This document shows positions 47,375-58,569 of a stretch of 64,000 nt of DNA, piece by piece. Position numbers and translations under genes: made by a program. Source of the stretch: Tulasnella sp. 424 (lineage: Eukaryota > Basidiomycota > Agaricomycetes > Cantharellales > Tulasnellaceae); assembly GCA_019633425.1 (NCBI GenBank), contig WSUB01000093.1:62001-126000 (forward strand), given 5' to 3'. A model generated the notes under the pieces. That model did no database searches. It was given only the letters and a program-made list of their open reading frames with translations, and was not told where the DNA came from. Each line of letters opens with the position of its first letter. Position 1 is the first letter of the stretch.

Positions 47375-48672
47375 TTACGAAAGGCGAATTACGCCGTTCT
47401 CGTCCATCCCATTAGGAGCCACTCCTTGGTTCGCCGTCGCGGGTGGAACGGTGGTAGCGCCGGAACCATTGGAAGGTACAGTGGGAGACTGGGTAGGGGC
47501 AGGGACTGGGGGTAGATTTTTCTGTCGATCGATGTCGTTGTAAAGTACGGGCCCATCGTCCTCTTCGTCATCTACAGAGAATCGTGGCCCAACAATGCCT
47601 TGCTCTTCTTCCCTTGGTAGTCTTCCGTATCCTGATGATCCACGGCCGCGTCCCCAGCTTCCAAATTGGCCTCCGCCTCCGTATCGCGGGCGACTGCGGA
47701 GCTCGTCCATTCGGTCTTGGACAGTCTCGATGCAACCGTGAACGCATGACGTGATGCTTGAGATGGACATGAAGGAAAGTGTTGGGAGTTGGTCCACCCC
47801 TCGAAGACCAAGAACCCAGCGATTGTATATGAAAACACCGACGACGTAAACCAGGAAGATTACGAAGATGCTGTGAGGGTTTCGAGTCAGGTCCACCATA
47901 CCCCGAACCTCGATACGGTAAAGAACGATACGTACAGCGAGAAAAAGACGCCTAGAATGCCAGCAGTTCCTGTTGTCAACTTTGTGGCACAGGCAACCTG
48001 GGATGCGGCAACGATCAGCAACAGCAACTGCGGAACTGGGGGCGGTGCGCACCGGTGTTCTCCACTCGATAAAGAACGCGCACGAAGAAGAGTCTTCTCC
48101 TGGAGGTAGTTGAGCGACAACCTTTGGCGAGCCTTCATAGAACACGGAACTGTCGCATATGAACCTGATTGCGGTTGACGCTCGGAGGTTTGTTGAGCCA
48201 GGACACAAGGAGCCGTCCTTCATGAAGATGTATGGCTCGTCGTTAACAATAGTAAGATTCGTTGCATAAGACCTATGAAAGAGGCTACTATGAGTATCTA
48301 TTCTGTGTGTCGTACCAGAGGTGTAGACGTACCCAATAGAGAAATCGCCATGCTCTCCTCGGAAAAAGCCGCCCACCGTCTCAGCCTTGACATCTCTTGG
48401 GTTCCAGAGCTCGGTGCGAACTGCGTCGCAGACGTTCAGAGTAAACTTGGTCCCAGATGAAGATGTTATTACGTAGTCCTTCCTGGTGTAGCCGGCGATG
48501 CGTGAGCATTTGCGACAGCAATAAAGCGGAATCCGCCATACTTGCGTGTTAGACCGCTGAGGTCAAAGTACTTGTCATCGCTGGCCCCCGTGCATGGCTT
48601 AGGATCATCTGAGGCGGCCCATGATGTTGATAATAACGCGAATAGCAGTGATAGGCAGACTTGTGATCTCAT
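47375..48672 (-). CDS. Mannose-6-phosphate receptor / Atg27-like membrane protein
   Basis: Start ATG 48672 (MRSQVCLSLLFALLSTSWA, a signal peptide); an ATG 12 codons upstream is possible. The lumenal domain has paired cysteines (PKPCTGAS, LNVCDAV, GSLCPGS, RFICDSS, SSSCAFFIEWRTPVACA), the FIEW-T-x-AC end being typical of the cation-dependent mannose-6-phosphate receptor/Atg27 fold. One transmembrane helix follows (GILGVFFSL joined to IFVIFLVYVVGVFIYNR), then VLGLRGVDQLPTLSF, as in fungal members, and a cytosolic tail rich in Gly/Arg and acidic residues, ending NGVIRLS. Several introns lie within the lumenal part, at least one stop-free in frame. The family sorts cargo between Golgi and vacuole or works in autophagy; which role applies here is not clear. 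Confidence 0.8.
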
Positions 48673-48773
48673 TCGATGTGGTGAAATCGAGCACAGAATT
48701 CTGGTCACCGTTGAAATCCCTAACAGGGCCCGATTTGGTCAGCAGAGCTGGACGTATTCGACGCGCTAAACAT

Positions 48774-48786
48774 CCCCCCCCCCCCC
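48774..48786. repeat. Poly-C run (13 C)
   Basis: An uninterrupted run of 13 cytosines about 100 nt upstream of the mannose-6-phosphate-receptor-like gene start. A homopolymer this long is prone to length error in sequencing. Confidence 0.9.
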
Positions 48787-49034
48787 GCGCAAACATCGAG
48801 CACACCAAGCGAACCCAACTGTCATATTGTGAACGACCTTCAAAGGGGGCTCTATCGTCTGGGCCCTTTATGCGTTGTTCGCGTTACATTCTTTGAACCC
48901 GGAACTCTAGGAATTTCGAGAATTCAAGCATAAAAACGTATCTACAATTCGCGACCCCCGAGACTCCAAATGGAGAAAATGAGGAATAATGAGTGTGGTA
49001 TATTACAGCATACGGGTAAAATGTGCAGACGGGT

Positions 49035-50614
49035 TTAGGTGAACTTGACCTTTTTCGGCTGTGGTCCTTTGTCTGAACTGAACCCGGTGTATCCACGACT
49101 ACGTGGCTCAAATCGAGCGCTGCGTGATTGGAAAGTCCCAGCATCCATGCTCCGACCATGGCGTAGCTCCTTTCGCCCTCTTCGACCTCCCTCATCAGGT
49201 CTCCCTGGGCTTTCACCACGAATGTCCCGAAAGAATTCTCCCTTAGCGTACGGGCGCGCCTTCTTTTCCTTCTGAGCCAGCTCCTTCTCCTTCTTTTCAA
49301 GAAACTTCTTGACTTTCCGTTGACCACCTTCAGCTTCCATGTCGGCGAAGCGAGCTTGGAGTAGGAGTTTACGTTTCTCGGCTGAATTCCCAAGTCAACG
49401 CGTTAGGTTAGGTTAGCTGAACGAGCCAAGAGTGCATCTGGGCTTACCATCTTTCAAATACCACTCGCCCTTGCCCTCACTTCTCCGTTCTTTCTCTTCC
49501 TTCCTTGCTTGTATCAACACCTCTCGCTCTTTGGCTTCCTTCCGGGCCTTCTTGATGCTCGTCTCCGTACGATTGAGCGCTTTCTTGAGCTCTTCTATCC
49601 GCTTGATTTCCTGTTGCCGGGTATTGGGTAAGGCCTCGGGGAGGGATTTCTTGATGTCTCGAATGGTGTGGCGGATTTTCTTTGCTTCGTCCTTCTGGAT
49701 ATCAGTGATGAAGCCATATGAAGAGGCGTATTTTGCGGCATCGAATTCTCCAGCTGAGAGGGAAGAAAATCGAGGATCACGAACTTCCTAGATCCGAAAT
49801 TTGGGTATATTGCGGCGGACTAGCATCATAGTAGATTCGAGACACACCATTTTCTTTGTCTCTACGATCTGTCGAAAACGGGAGACAGGCTTCTTTGAGG
49901 TTTCAACTGCGGGGCTACGAGACCGAGGTGTGATTCAGCTCCACAATTAGCAGTTAATTGGTAGGTAAATCCATACGCTGTCTTGGTAACTCGCTTCGGA
50001 ACAGCTTTTCTATCGGCCGCAATCTTCCAGTGAGTTGGCTTCGCATCTTCCTCTTCGGGTGGATCATCGTCTAGGTCACTATCATTTTCAGAGCTTGAAT
50101 CTTCCCCCGAGTTACTATCCGTTTCGGCTTCTTGTTTAGCTTGTAGCAAAGTTCCGAATGGAAGCGACGCCATCCCTGGAAAGGTTGCGTGGGTAAGTGC
50201 AAGCCCGGCAAAAAACAACACGAGCGTGCATTATTAACCTCGTTTCAACCTGCTCTAAATATCAGGCATAAGTGGCATGGAGCGCAAAACGACAGCGTAG
50301 TGAAGACTCACCAACCGGACGTCGTCGTCTTCGTCGTCCGTAACGTTTATCGACTCGCCCTCGCTTTCCTCGTCAAATGAGCCATCATCTAGCTCCTCGT
50401 CATCCTCCCATGCTACTGCGTGAGGCTTCTCCGGGTCCATATCACTGTCTAGATCATCTTCCTGATGCAGCTCGTCTTCATCCCCTGACCCACCATCCAG
50501 ACCCTCAGACGAAGTTCCCCCATTATCCTCTTCTTCCAGTATTCTACGTTTTTTTGAAGTTCTGACTGGATCAGATGTGCTCGGAATCGCGAACAAGTTT
50601 GATTCCTTAACCAT
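49035..50614 (-). CDS. RRP36: rRNA biogenesis protein RRP36
   Basis: Start ATG 50614 (MVKESNLFAIPSTSDPV). A long acidic N-terminus (DEDELHQEDDLDSDMDPEK, WEDDEELDDGSFDEESEGE) leads to ASLPFGTLLQAKQEAE. RRP36 core motifs follow: DPRFSSLSAGEFDAAKYA, SSYGFITDIQKDEAKKIR, then a long charged helix, GKGEWYLKD and a very basic C-terminus (VKKFLEKKEKELAQKEKK...KKVKFT). RRP36 is a nucleolar factor for early cleavages of pre-rRNA in small-subunit assembly. The first junction is not fully solved: donor GTGAGT after DDDVRL gives the wrong phase for ASLPFG, while a weaker donor three to four bases later (GTCTTC) restores it. Divergent from the roadblock gene, 142 nt between starts. Confidence 0.87.
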
Positions 50615-50756
50615 CGCGAGCTTTCAGGGGAGCTGCGGAGGTGGAAATTTACTGCTTGGTGCCAGGAACGCGGAGAACACGGGATCTTCACGGGGTTCCG
50701 TTGCAATCTCAACCGCCTCGTCTCCCATGTTCACCAGCGACACTTCCCAAAACAGC

Positions 50757-51465
50757 ATGCTCGTCTTGTCAACGTTGACGGCTTTGCTCTCCCAACTATT
50801 ATCTTCGTACCTGCACACCGCAATACTGTTAACTCCTCAAGGGCATCTTGTTGCGTACAGTTCGGATAGCTCGCAAATAACCCGCTCGGAGGACAGGATA
50901 CGAGTGGTCATTGGCCTTGCAAGCGAGGTATGGAGAGAAGGAACAAAGGACGCTGCCCCTTCGGAAGTCAACAATGATGGAGAGGTCGTTGAAGGGGATG
51001 CCGAAGTTGACGAAATTGACGACGAGGATGAGATTGGCATGCTCGAGTGCGAGGTTAGCTTTGTCCCTTAGACACGACAGACTTGTCTTTAACACTCAGT
51101 CTCGGGTTACACAGCTCGGAAGAGTACTGGTATACCCAATCTATGCATCCCAGCCCAAATCCCCATCGCAGACAACGCCTAAAGCCAGCGGAAGTTCGCC
51201 GTCAACGCGACAACCCATACTTCTCCTTGCCCTGAATGGGACAGACGACGAGCCTTGGGGATTGATGCACACCAAGGTATGAGTTTTCATTACTCCCTAT
51301 GCCAAAGTCCGAGTTGACTTCTAAACTTGCAACCTTTTTATTTAGGCTCGCGCTCTCGGAAAATACCTCAGTGAGCCACTCGCGTCCCTCGGAGAGAAAT
51401 TGATTCCAGGCACCAGTCCAGCCAATCCAAGAATGCGAGTTGGTGGGATGGTATGGGGTCGATGA
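50757..51465 (+). CDS. Roadblock/LC7-domain protein, Ragulator LAMTOR2-like
   Basis: Three exons start at ATG 50757 (MLVLSTLTALLSQLLSSYL). The N-terminal helix, HTAILLTPQGHLVAYSSD strand pair and RIRVVIGLASEVW helix follow the roadblock fold. An acidic linker (EVNNDGEVVEGDAEVDEIDD) is inserted, then LGRVLVYPIYA, a Ser/Pro linker, and ILLLALNGTDDEPWGLMHTK plus ARALGKYLSEPLASLGEKL complete the domain. It stops at 51463-51465. Such proteins form the Ragulator/EGO scaffold that anchors Rag GTPases on the vacuole for TORC1 nutrient sensing. Assignment to LAMTOR2 rather than another roadblock family is by overall pattern. Confidence 0.72.
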
Positions 51466-51671
51466 AGTACAAGGGGAGCTCCCCCTAAGGCATTTAACAT
51501 GGAATTTGCTCGGTTAGCTAAAGAGGGTCGACGTTGGGAGTCGATACCGGACAAATCCAGACCTATCCGAAGCGAGATTGAGTATGGTAATAATATGCAG
51601 GACGGGAGCCGCTCGGATTGGATATGGCCCATTGAAATGTTGGCAGTCGCATGGGTTGCTTTTCCAACCGA

Positions 51672-52591
51672 TCAGCGGGAACCGAGTACACTTTGTCGCT
51701 AGGAACCGTCAATTAGCCCATGTTAGACTCGTATTACCGGCTTCGAAACGCTATCAAAATTGTACACTTACCACCTGCAGCAACATATCGCGTTGCTCTG
51801 GAGGTAAAGCTGCGATTTGAGCGGGCGTCATCGCCAAGACTTGCTGGATCAACGCTCCCTGGGGTCATGTAAGGATGCAATCAGATACCACAGGCGGTTA
51901 TGTAGATCATTTTGGCTCACCTGATCCGGTGGAAGGTTGCGAGGAAGAGTTGGGGGAGCGGGTGCAGGGGCGCCGTAGGAGGATTGTGGGCCGGGTTGAT
52001 TCTGAAATCCGCTTCCCCGTCTGGGGTCGGCGGGATACGAGGGATACCCTTGCTGTGCCCCGTAAGACATCTGTGGTTGTTGCTGTGATGGAGGTTGAAC
52101 TGGACCACCGAACCGAGACGAGCGTTGAGGAGCTGGCGCCTGACCACCACCGGGCTGGGTCGGATACGACGAGGCGGCTGGGATAGTCTGAGGGTAGGAT
52201 AGTGCAGAAACCTGAGGAATAGGTTCCGCTGCCCGTGCTGCTTGCTGCTGCGCGAGGTTGGCGGCGAGTGTTTTCTACATGGCCGGAAGTGGTTTAGCTT
52301 GGGAAACGCGAAGTGAGACAGTGCGAACTAGTGAACCTCAAAGGCTTGTTGGTCTACGATATCCAAAGATACCATGGTCTTAATAAGACCATACGCAAGC
52401 TGAGGATGCGTATTTATTATGTCACGGACTTGTTTCACGCCTTCCTGAGAATTACTTGAGGCATCCAACAGAGTCTATGACAAAAACTTAAGAATGAGTA
52501 ACACAAGCGCCACCAAGGTAACCGCGACTGTGACCTTCATCTGAACAAGAAGTTCCAAAAGCTGCTCTTGTGGAACTCCGGAGTCCGCCAT
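51672..52591 (-). CDS. CstF-64-type hinge-domain protein without RRM
   Basis: Start ATG 52591 (MADSGVPQEQLLELLVQMK). The second exon reads TLLDASSNSQEGVKQVRD, HPQLAYGLIKTMVSLDIVDQ, the hinge domain through which CstF-64/Rna15 binds CstF-77/Rna14. Then come an Ala/Gln-rich linker, a Pro/Gln/Gly-rich low-complexity region (RFGGPVQPPSQQQPQMSYG) and the C-terminal three-helix module ALIQQVLAMTPAQIAALPPEQRDMLLQ, which binds Pcf11 in relatives. The last exon ends RQSVLGSR at 51672. The family works in mRNA 3'-end cleavage. The usual N-terminal RRM is absent: the frame begins at the hinge and no RRM-like sequence lies upstream. It may be a regulatory paralogue, or the cleavage factor may be split in this fungus. 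Confidence 0.8.
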
Positions 52592-54244
52592 GCTTTGATA
52601 GGTGTGGCGGTGGTCGAGAAAACAAAACACCAGAGCCTGAACAAATAACAATAACAAATTATACCCCCAGCTCAATGAGCAAAATCAACACTCTCCTACC
52701 AAAACGGTCCATGTACTTAAGACTGATAATACCAAGATATTTAGACCTAGCTAACTCGTGGTTTAGAATGCTTCATTGGTCCATTATAATAGCTTGTACT
52801 TCCGAGGGTCGTGGAGTTCTGGTTGCGATACCGAGTGACGTAGCTTTTCGAGGGTCGAAGCCTGGAGCTAGGATCCTTAGTTTAATGCTAATATCTTGAT
52901 ACCAGTCTCTCCCGGTGCTGATCGCATAAATGCTAACAAGAACGGGTCATCTCAGTCCAATCCCCCCATAGCGGATCGGCCGGGGACATAGAGATGCCTG
53001 AATCATTTAAAGCCTAAATACTCAAAATGCTTACACTAGCCTAGGATCGAGTTAGGACTGCAGTGCCGCTTGACACACTGTGTATGATATACCTGAGCCT
53101 TGATTATTTCTTGGTGACTTACGATTCTGCCCGCCACCCCGCTGCCTTGGCCTGCACTGAGCGGCTCGCAAACCCACGAATAAGTCCCTTGGACGGTGCT
53201 ACCGGCATTATCTCCGACCTTGGGAGATCGAGCGTGAATTGGTACACCGATCAACTGGGTTCTTTGTGCGGCTTAAGCCCTACCGCGGGGTGCGTGGAGC
53301 ACCAGACCCCCATCGCGGACAGATATTTCGGTCGCTCCCATGCATCAGAAGCAGCAAGGATAACCGAGACCAGGCGGAGACATTCCAGTTGTGTTTTGTC
53401 ACTTCTACGTGTATGATTTGTCCCCGGGACCTCCGTAGCTGATTCAGGCAGTGCTGGTCTCCAGGGTGGAACTGCCTTTGTTCGACCAAACTTACGACCT
53501 TACGAAATTCGGGAAGCTCGAAAGCCCGGAAGCGTGAAATGCCGCATCCTTCCGACTCCCGAAGTGAGGATGACGAGCCTTGTGGCCTGTTGATTTTTGA
53601 CTAGTAGTTAGACAAGGCAAAGACACGACGAGGCTCGGCGCTAGCGGGGATATCGGTCTGAGCGAACGGCGACACCAACTGATGACGGGGAACGACCGAC
53701 TGGATTTTTTATGCCGCTCTAACTCCAAATCAGTGTGTACAAGTATTTGAACATGACCTCCTAACACCGAACCTCGCCTCATGTGGACGGACTAGGTCAG
53801 GGGCCTTCGCTTCGGCGTCCCCCAAAATGATGCTCCGAGCAAGGGTCGTGCCGCCGACGGCTCGGCCCGCATCTCCTATAGACGGCTGTTGCTCACTTGG
53901 AAGTGCAGGCAAGCTTTGGTTGCGCTTAATATATCCTTTTAAGGTATCAACTTCGCGTCTTCATCTGCGGATCCCTCACGCCGAGTAGCTAAGAAGACTT
54001 CCCCACTTCTCCAAACTCTCTGTTATGCTTGCAGGAAATCACCAACGTTGTCTCGAAATCCCGGGAGGGTGTGGATGCCCGAACCTGGTCATTGGTGTAC
54101 GCGAATGGTTTAAAAACTCGTCGGAGAGGGAGCACAGGTCTGCCAGCACGACTGCCCCCAACCAGTCGCGTCTACCATTGTCCCTCCTTTTGTTCATCCT
54201 CCCCCTCCCTTCTAACACCACCCACCCCCACCAGCACAAACGCC
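52592..54244. other. Gene-free 1.65-kb stretch
   Basis: Between the CstF-type gene (-) and a secreted-protein gene (+). Open frames up to about 115 codons have no recognisable motif and several start at GTG. The last 200 nt before 54245 are CT-rich, as expected of a promoter. Nothing else was seen. Confidence 0.5.
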
Positions 54245-55226
54245 ATGTTTGCAACACTCTCACTCTTCATCCTGCTTTCATATTTTGGTGTGGCGTTGGC
54301 TGCAGCGATACCAGTTGAAGCAATTTCCAAAAGGGGCAATCTTCCCGCTCGCGCAGCGTACGTCGTTTCAAACGTCCTCGTCGCAGAGACTATCTAACCC
54401 GACATTTATCCAGTCCTATTAAGGCCCTCGTCTCTGTGTACAATACAACCAATCAGGCCAATCCCACCTTTATGGGTTACCTGGACGCAGACGGCGGCGT
54501 CTCATACAGGGTGACGTCAGACCCCAACTCCGCTACGGTCGTCTCCGCCCAACTTGATGACTTGAACCCTGGAGATATCTCGCTTCTGGTGAGTGTTCTG
54601 CACCAAAACCATGACCTTGAAAAAAGCTAAAAAGCGGCTTGCAAACAGACTGAGAATTACGGATACCCGGTCTTGGGATTTACCGGAAACTACACAAGCA
54701 TCGGATCTGGCTCGCACAACTTTGCATTCCTAGCGTCCGCCAATCCAAGTATGTCCCGCTCAATCGCTTCAGCTTATTATATTGCCGCTTACACAGAAAC
54801 TCCCTTGCTACAGTCCCTAAGAACTCGCCCGCTCAACGCGTTTCAACCCAGAGCATCACCAAAGGTGGATTCCAGTTGCCAACCGAAACCGCCGTCTGGT
54901 AAGTGAACCGTCCGTGCTCTGAGAAGCCCGGCTAACCGTGTCTTTCACGCCTAGGTCCCTCTCAGACAGCGATTCACTCACTATCGAGCCGACATGGATT
55001 AATCCCAACGGGTCTCCAGTCAAAACATCTCTGTTGTATGTTCCCTACTTCAGAACCTTCGTTGTCACCGGAGATCCCCGGGCCCTTGCAGTTTGGGATC
55101 TACAGGCATTCGGCTTTCCCGTGGTAAGTTTTTTTTTTCTGTTTCATTGTACCTAAGACGGGGTGTGCTGATTAAGCCCTTTAGTGCTTCAGGCTCGATA
55201 CGAAGAACCTTCCTTCTGCTTCTTGA
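54245..55226 (+). CDS. Small secreted protein, unrecognised
   Basis: Six exons start at ATG 54245 (MFATLSLFILLSYFGVALAA, a signal peptide), followed by a possible Kex2-type site (ISKRGN). Splicing gives PIKALVSVYNTTNQANPTFM, GYLDADGGVSYRVTSDP, LTENYGYPVLGFTGNYTSIG, the Thr/Ser-rich VSTQSITKGGFQLPTETAVW, and SLSDSDSLTIEPTWINPNG...RTFVVTGDPRALAVWDLQAF. The last exon adds CFRLDTKNLPSAS with the stop at 55224-55226. Few cysteines and beta-strand-like alternation suggest an extracellular beta-sandwich or lectin-like protein. The pattern W-x-NP-x-G...TGD recalls uncharacterised secreted proteins of Agaricomycetes. Function unknown. Confidence 0.7.
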
Positions 55227-55659
55227 ACTATATTCGGACCCTTGCCGCACCTTCGTTCTATCTTTGTTTTTGTTTTTGTTGGTTTCCCTCTTTTCCCCAA
55301 CGTGTAACAGATAAGCATCGGATTTCTATCAGCATTTGCTCATGGACATGAAACCCAAGACGTATAGAAAGCGTCTAAAGAAAGAAGAACCTTTTGAGGG
55401 AATAGATTGTAGCGGGAGGGTAGAAGGGCGTTCATGGACAGCCTTCAGCTCTTTTACCTGTCGTCACGTGCTGGCTGGCGGCTTTTCAATTGAGGGGACG
55501 AGTATCTCGAACACCGCGAAAGGAATGCGAAATGCTAGTACAAACTGTGCGACCAACTACTCTTAAGGATTCACTTTTCTTTCAGCTATTCACCTCTCGT
55601 GAGTCGTGTTATCTAACCTCATCGCACTCCAGTACCTTCCTGGTCTCCTCTCCCCCCAG

Positions 55660-56030
55660 CTTCACCACCGACCAGAGCACGGCCCCATCGTCGTCTCTTC
55701 GCACGGAGACAGCAGCTTGGTTTTATACATTATCATTCGCGTTATTCGATTTGGCTCATCCGACACCGCAGGTATATCTTGGTCCACTGGGGTCTGATCT
55801 CCAGAGAGATCGAGTTCAACCCGGACGGGAATCAAGCACCCACCACCGACATTGCATACTTGACCAACCCTGACCACTATATCCTGACTGGCGACTGCGT
55901 CAAGGTCGATTCAAGCCTCGGAAGCAGTGGGGATGAACATTTCTTTCGTGAGTTATAACCCTTCGGGCTAATATTGCGCATTCAATAATAACTAATCCTT
56001 TGATTCAACTTCGTAGAGGTTCTACCTTGA
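55660..56030 (+). pseudogene. Possible partial paralogue of the secreted protein
   Basis: The 3' part is clear: an exon of about 150 nt (GLISREIEFNPDGNQAPTTD...NPDHYILTGDCVKV...GDEHFF) and, after an intron ending cttcgtag, a short last exon QVLP with stop at 56028-56030. Its NPDG...T...TGD pattern parallels WINPNG...VVTGDP of the gene just upstream, which suggests tandem duplication. I find no signal peptide or matching 5' exons. The preceding segment (from acceptor ccccccag at 55659) can be read in more than one frame. It may be a truncated copy or a gene with unrecognised 5' exons. Confidence 0.35.
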
Positions 56031-56353
56031 TACCGTGAACGTGCCGACCATCTAATCGAGATACATCATCTTCCTGGTCATCGATCGAAATATCCTCCAC
56101 AGTCGTCATTCCCTTCGCGGATGCGGATTTTCACCATCCCGCTTCCCTTTTTTTGAAAAAAAAACACACACTCCGTTTAATAGCTTTCCTGTTCACGTTT
56201 TGTCTTTGTTTGCTACGGCTCTCGTGGCGTAGGAAAAGGAAAGTTGGGTCCAACTCTAAAACATCATTCCGAAGGCGTGGGACAACCGAAACGTGATCCA
56301 AGAACAACCCCCGTTTGATTGGCGAGACCATTCCATACCAACTGCCTCCTTCG

Positions 56354-58014
56354 ATGGCCGCTGACTCACTACCCGCCGAGCTCTGGATCCAGGTCTTTGC
56401 TGCTACCAGGCAGTGGAGAAAGGTATCCAAATTCACGATCATTCCTCTCTATTCCAACTTCATCGAAATCATCAGTACCTGCTCCAAGTTTCGCGACATC
56501 GCCATCCCATTGTTATACAAACATGTGGCCATCCACGCTGGATTCCCCAGTCTCAAGATTCATGCCCTGCAATCGGTTCTCAGGGAGAAACCTGAACGTG
56601 GTCGGTTCATCAAGTCGATAGTGGGATATTGGTCGATTCCCAAGACACACGAGGAGATGACGGGGGCTTTCGGCCGTACATTCGGACAAATGAACTGCCT
56701 GGAAATAGTGATGCTGATCCCGTTCTTACCCTCCATCGAATCTATCCACTTAGATCGCCCTTACATATCCAAAGACCTCCTCACCGTCATATGCACCCGA
56801 ACCCTCCGGACTCTATCCATCCACGATGCCCAGTTTGAACAGGGTCTCACCCTTTCCCCCCAACATCTTGGCACCGAAGTTGAAAAAAGGTCTTCCTTAC
56901 TCCAGCTCCGAGTCACAGTGAGCACTCCCAACCTCACCCTGGGCTCCTTATACTTCCTCCGCATTCCAAACCTCCACCGTATCACATTCACCGATTACGG
57001 CCTCTGGCAGACTCGCATGTCATTCATCTTTTTCCGCGGCCTTGAGCTGCCTTGGTCTCAGCTGCGGGAGCTCAAGCTCACTGGAATGATCGAAATGGCC
57101 ATTCTGGGCGGCTTAGACGAGCTATGCAGGATCCTGGAACACGCCCCAAAGCTCGAATCTCTCGTGGTAGATGTAGGAATGTCGCGGAGACAGAACGGCG
57201 GGCTGGGGTGGGATCAATCGCCGCCCCCAACTTCCGTGGTACCCAAGTTGAAGGAGTTCTACGGACCAGCCGTCATTGCGCCACAGCTATGCGAAGGAAA
57301 GGCGATTGAAAAGCTGGGATTAATATTTCATAACGAAATAGTGGACGCAAAACCCGAAGATGTGTCCCTGAACTCCGTAGCGGGAACACTGCGCCATTTG
57401 ACTCTGGGGAACATGGAAACGGACATGGTTATTGACCTACTCAAGCCCTACCGTCTCCTGGAGTCATTGGATATCCTGCCTACCACACCTAGGTGTCAAC
57501 GTGACACCATCTCACCTGAAAGCGACTACATCGGGCAACCGCGACAAGACGAACGGTCACAGCTTGAGGTGAGAAGCGGCTAGCCGATTCTGCCCAAGCG
57601 TCCAATGTGGCGAATGACACGTTTACTACTTTTAACTAGCATTGGGTTAGGGACTACTTAGTTCCCCTGGTTTCAGCCCTACCCCACCTCACCCGGCTCG
57701 TGGTCCGACCATTTGAAGGTACTGGCGCAGTCATAGCCAGAAGGGGACGCTTGACGGGGGAGTATCGTTCCCGCCCAAGTCCTCCAGATCCTGGCCTTGC
57801 CCCTGATCCAGCAGAGCCTTGCATCGACGAAAAGGACGTCCTGGAGAAATTGCTGGTCCCTTGCACAGGTCTCAAGGAAGTTGTTTTCCCATCTTTGCAT
57901 AAGTGGACCAGGTACCACCCAACGTACGGCTGGGAGCTCGTTGAAAGACAAAGTGGCAAATTTGATACGGAGGATTATCCCCAGCCCTTCTCTCGAGAAG
58001 ACTTGAGGCCTTAG
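56354..58014 (+). CDS. F-box / leucine-rich-repeat-like protein
   Basis: Starts at ATG 56354 (MAADSLPAELWIQVFAA), an F-box opening (LPAELW-x-VF) completed by CSKFRDIAIPLLYKHVAI. The body shows irregular leucine-rich repeats (LLTVICTRTLRTLSIHDAQF, SLYFLRIPNLHRITF, LRELKLTGMIEM, LCRILEHAPKLESLVVDV, LKPYRLLESLDILP). An intron near 57572-57640 joins to HWVRDYLVPLVSALPHL, and the chain ends SREDLRP at 58014. Basidiomycete genomes carry many such F-box proteins; they recruit targets to SCF ubiquitin ligases. The target is unknown. The frame is intact. It is not closely similar to the two F-box genes at 59-63 kb. Confidence 0.75.
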
Positions 58015-58211
58015 GGACTGGGATGAGCTGGACTGTCACGTTCGACGGCCGAAAACCAATAGAAAGGAGTAACGCTTAAATGATAGAATAAAACTGAACG
58101 TAGTGTCTTTTGAATGTCCTGTCATGCGCACTCCAATTATTGAAGCAGCAGAAATAATGGATGGGAGTAAGTGTCGTCTGAATCAGCAAGGCGATTTCGC
58201 GGCCACAACGT

Positions 58212-58569
58212 CTAGTTCTCCAACTTGGGATCTAGAGGGGCATCGGCAAGCCACCTCGTGAAGAGGTCCGACGCAGCTTCAGGTTGATGGAACGGGACCA
58301 TGTGCCTAAACAAAGTCCAACCGTTAGTGACCCGTTTACCGCTGAAATTATCAACAGTCACGTGATACTCATGATCACCCGGCCTCGTGCACGACAATAT
58401 AAGTAAATTTTCCAGCGGTGAATCCACCTCCACTAGCTGATTTGACTTTCCCTGAGATCTTGCCAATGTTGAAAGTCTGCCACGGGATCAAAGCAGCAGA
58501 CCTGAACTCGTCCGCAAAGTCGTTATCGAAGGCTTCCATCCACTCGAGGTTGCCAATGGCATCGCACAC
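58212..58569 (-). CDS. Small hypothetical protein with unresolved junction
   Basis: Two overlapping minus-strand frames look coding: NLEWMEAFDNDFADEFRSAA...GGGFTAGKFTYIVVHEAG and GKRVTNGWTLFRHMVPFHQ...FTRWLADAPLDPKLEN (stop at 58212). They differ by one base. Either a very short intron of about 38 nt (gtgatcatga...aatttcag) joins them, or a one-base insertion in a GGG run near 58380 breaks a gene that otherwise reads HEAGDHEYHVTVDNFSG. No ATG is seen at the 5' end (the frame opens with GTG at 58569), so a first exon is missing. I do not recognise the family. Confidence 0.45.

Noticed and set aside
52475..52675. Membrane protein on the minus strand (LLLLFVQALVFCFL...VTLVALVLLILKFLS)
   Set aside because: The hydrophobic ends come from the leader before ATG 52591 and from the first intron of the CstF-type gene.
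53063..53416. Plus-strand 117-codon open frame
   Set aside because: Starts at GTG, has no motif, no splice-linked partners, and lies in a region of similar chance frames.
56413..56470. Intron within the F-box gene at 56354
   Set aside because: A GT...AG pair exists, but removing the 53 nt shifts the frame and destroys the CSKFRDIAIPLLY segment.
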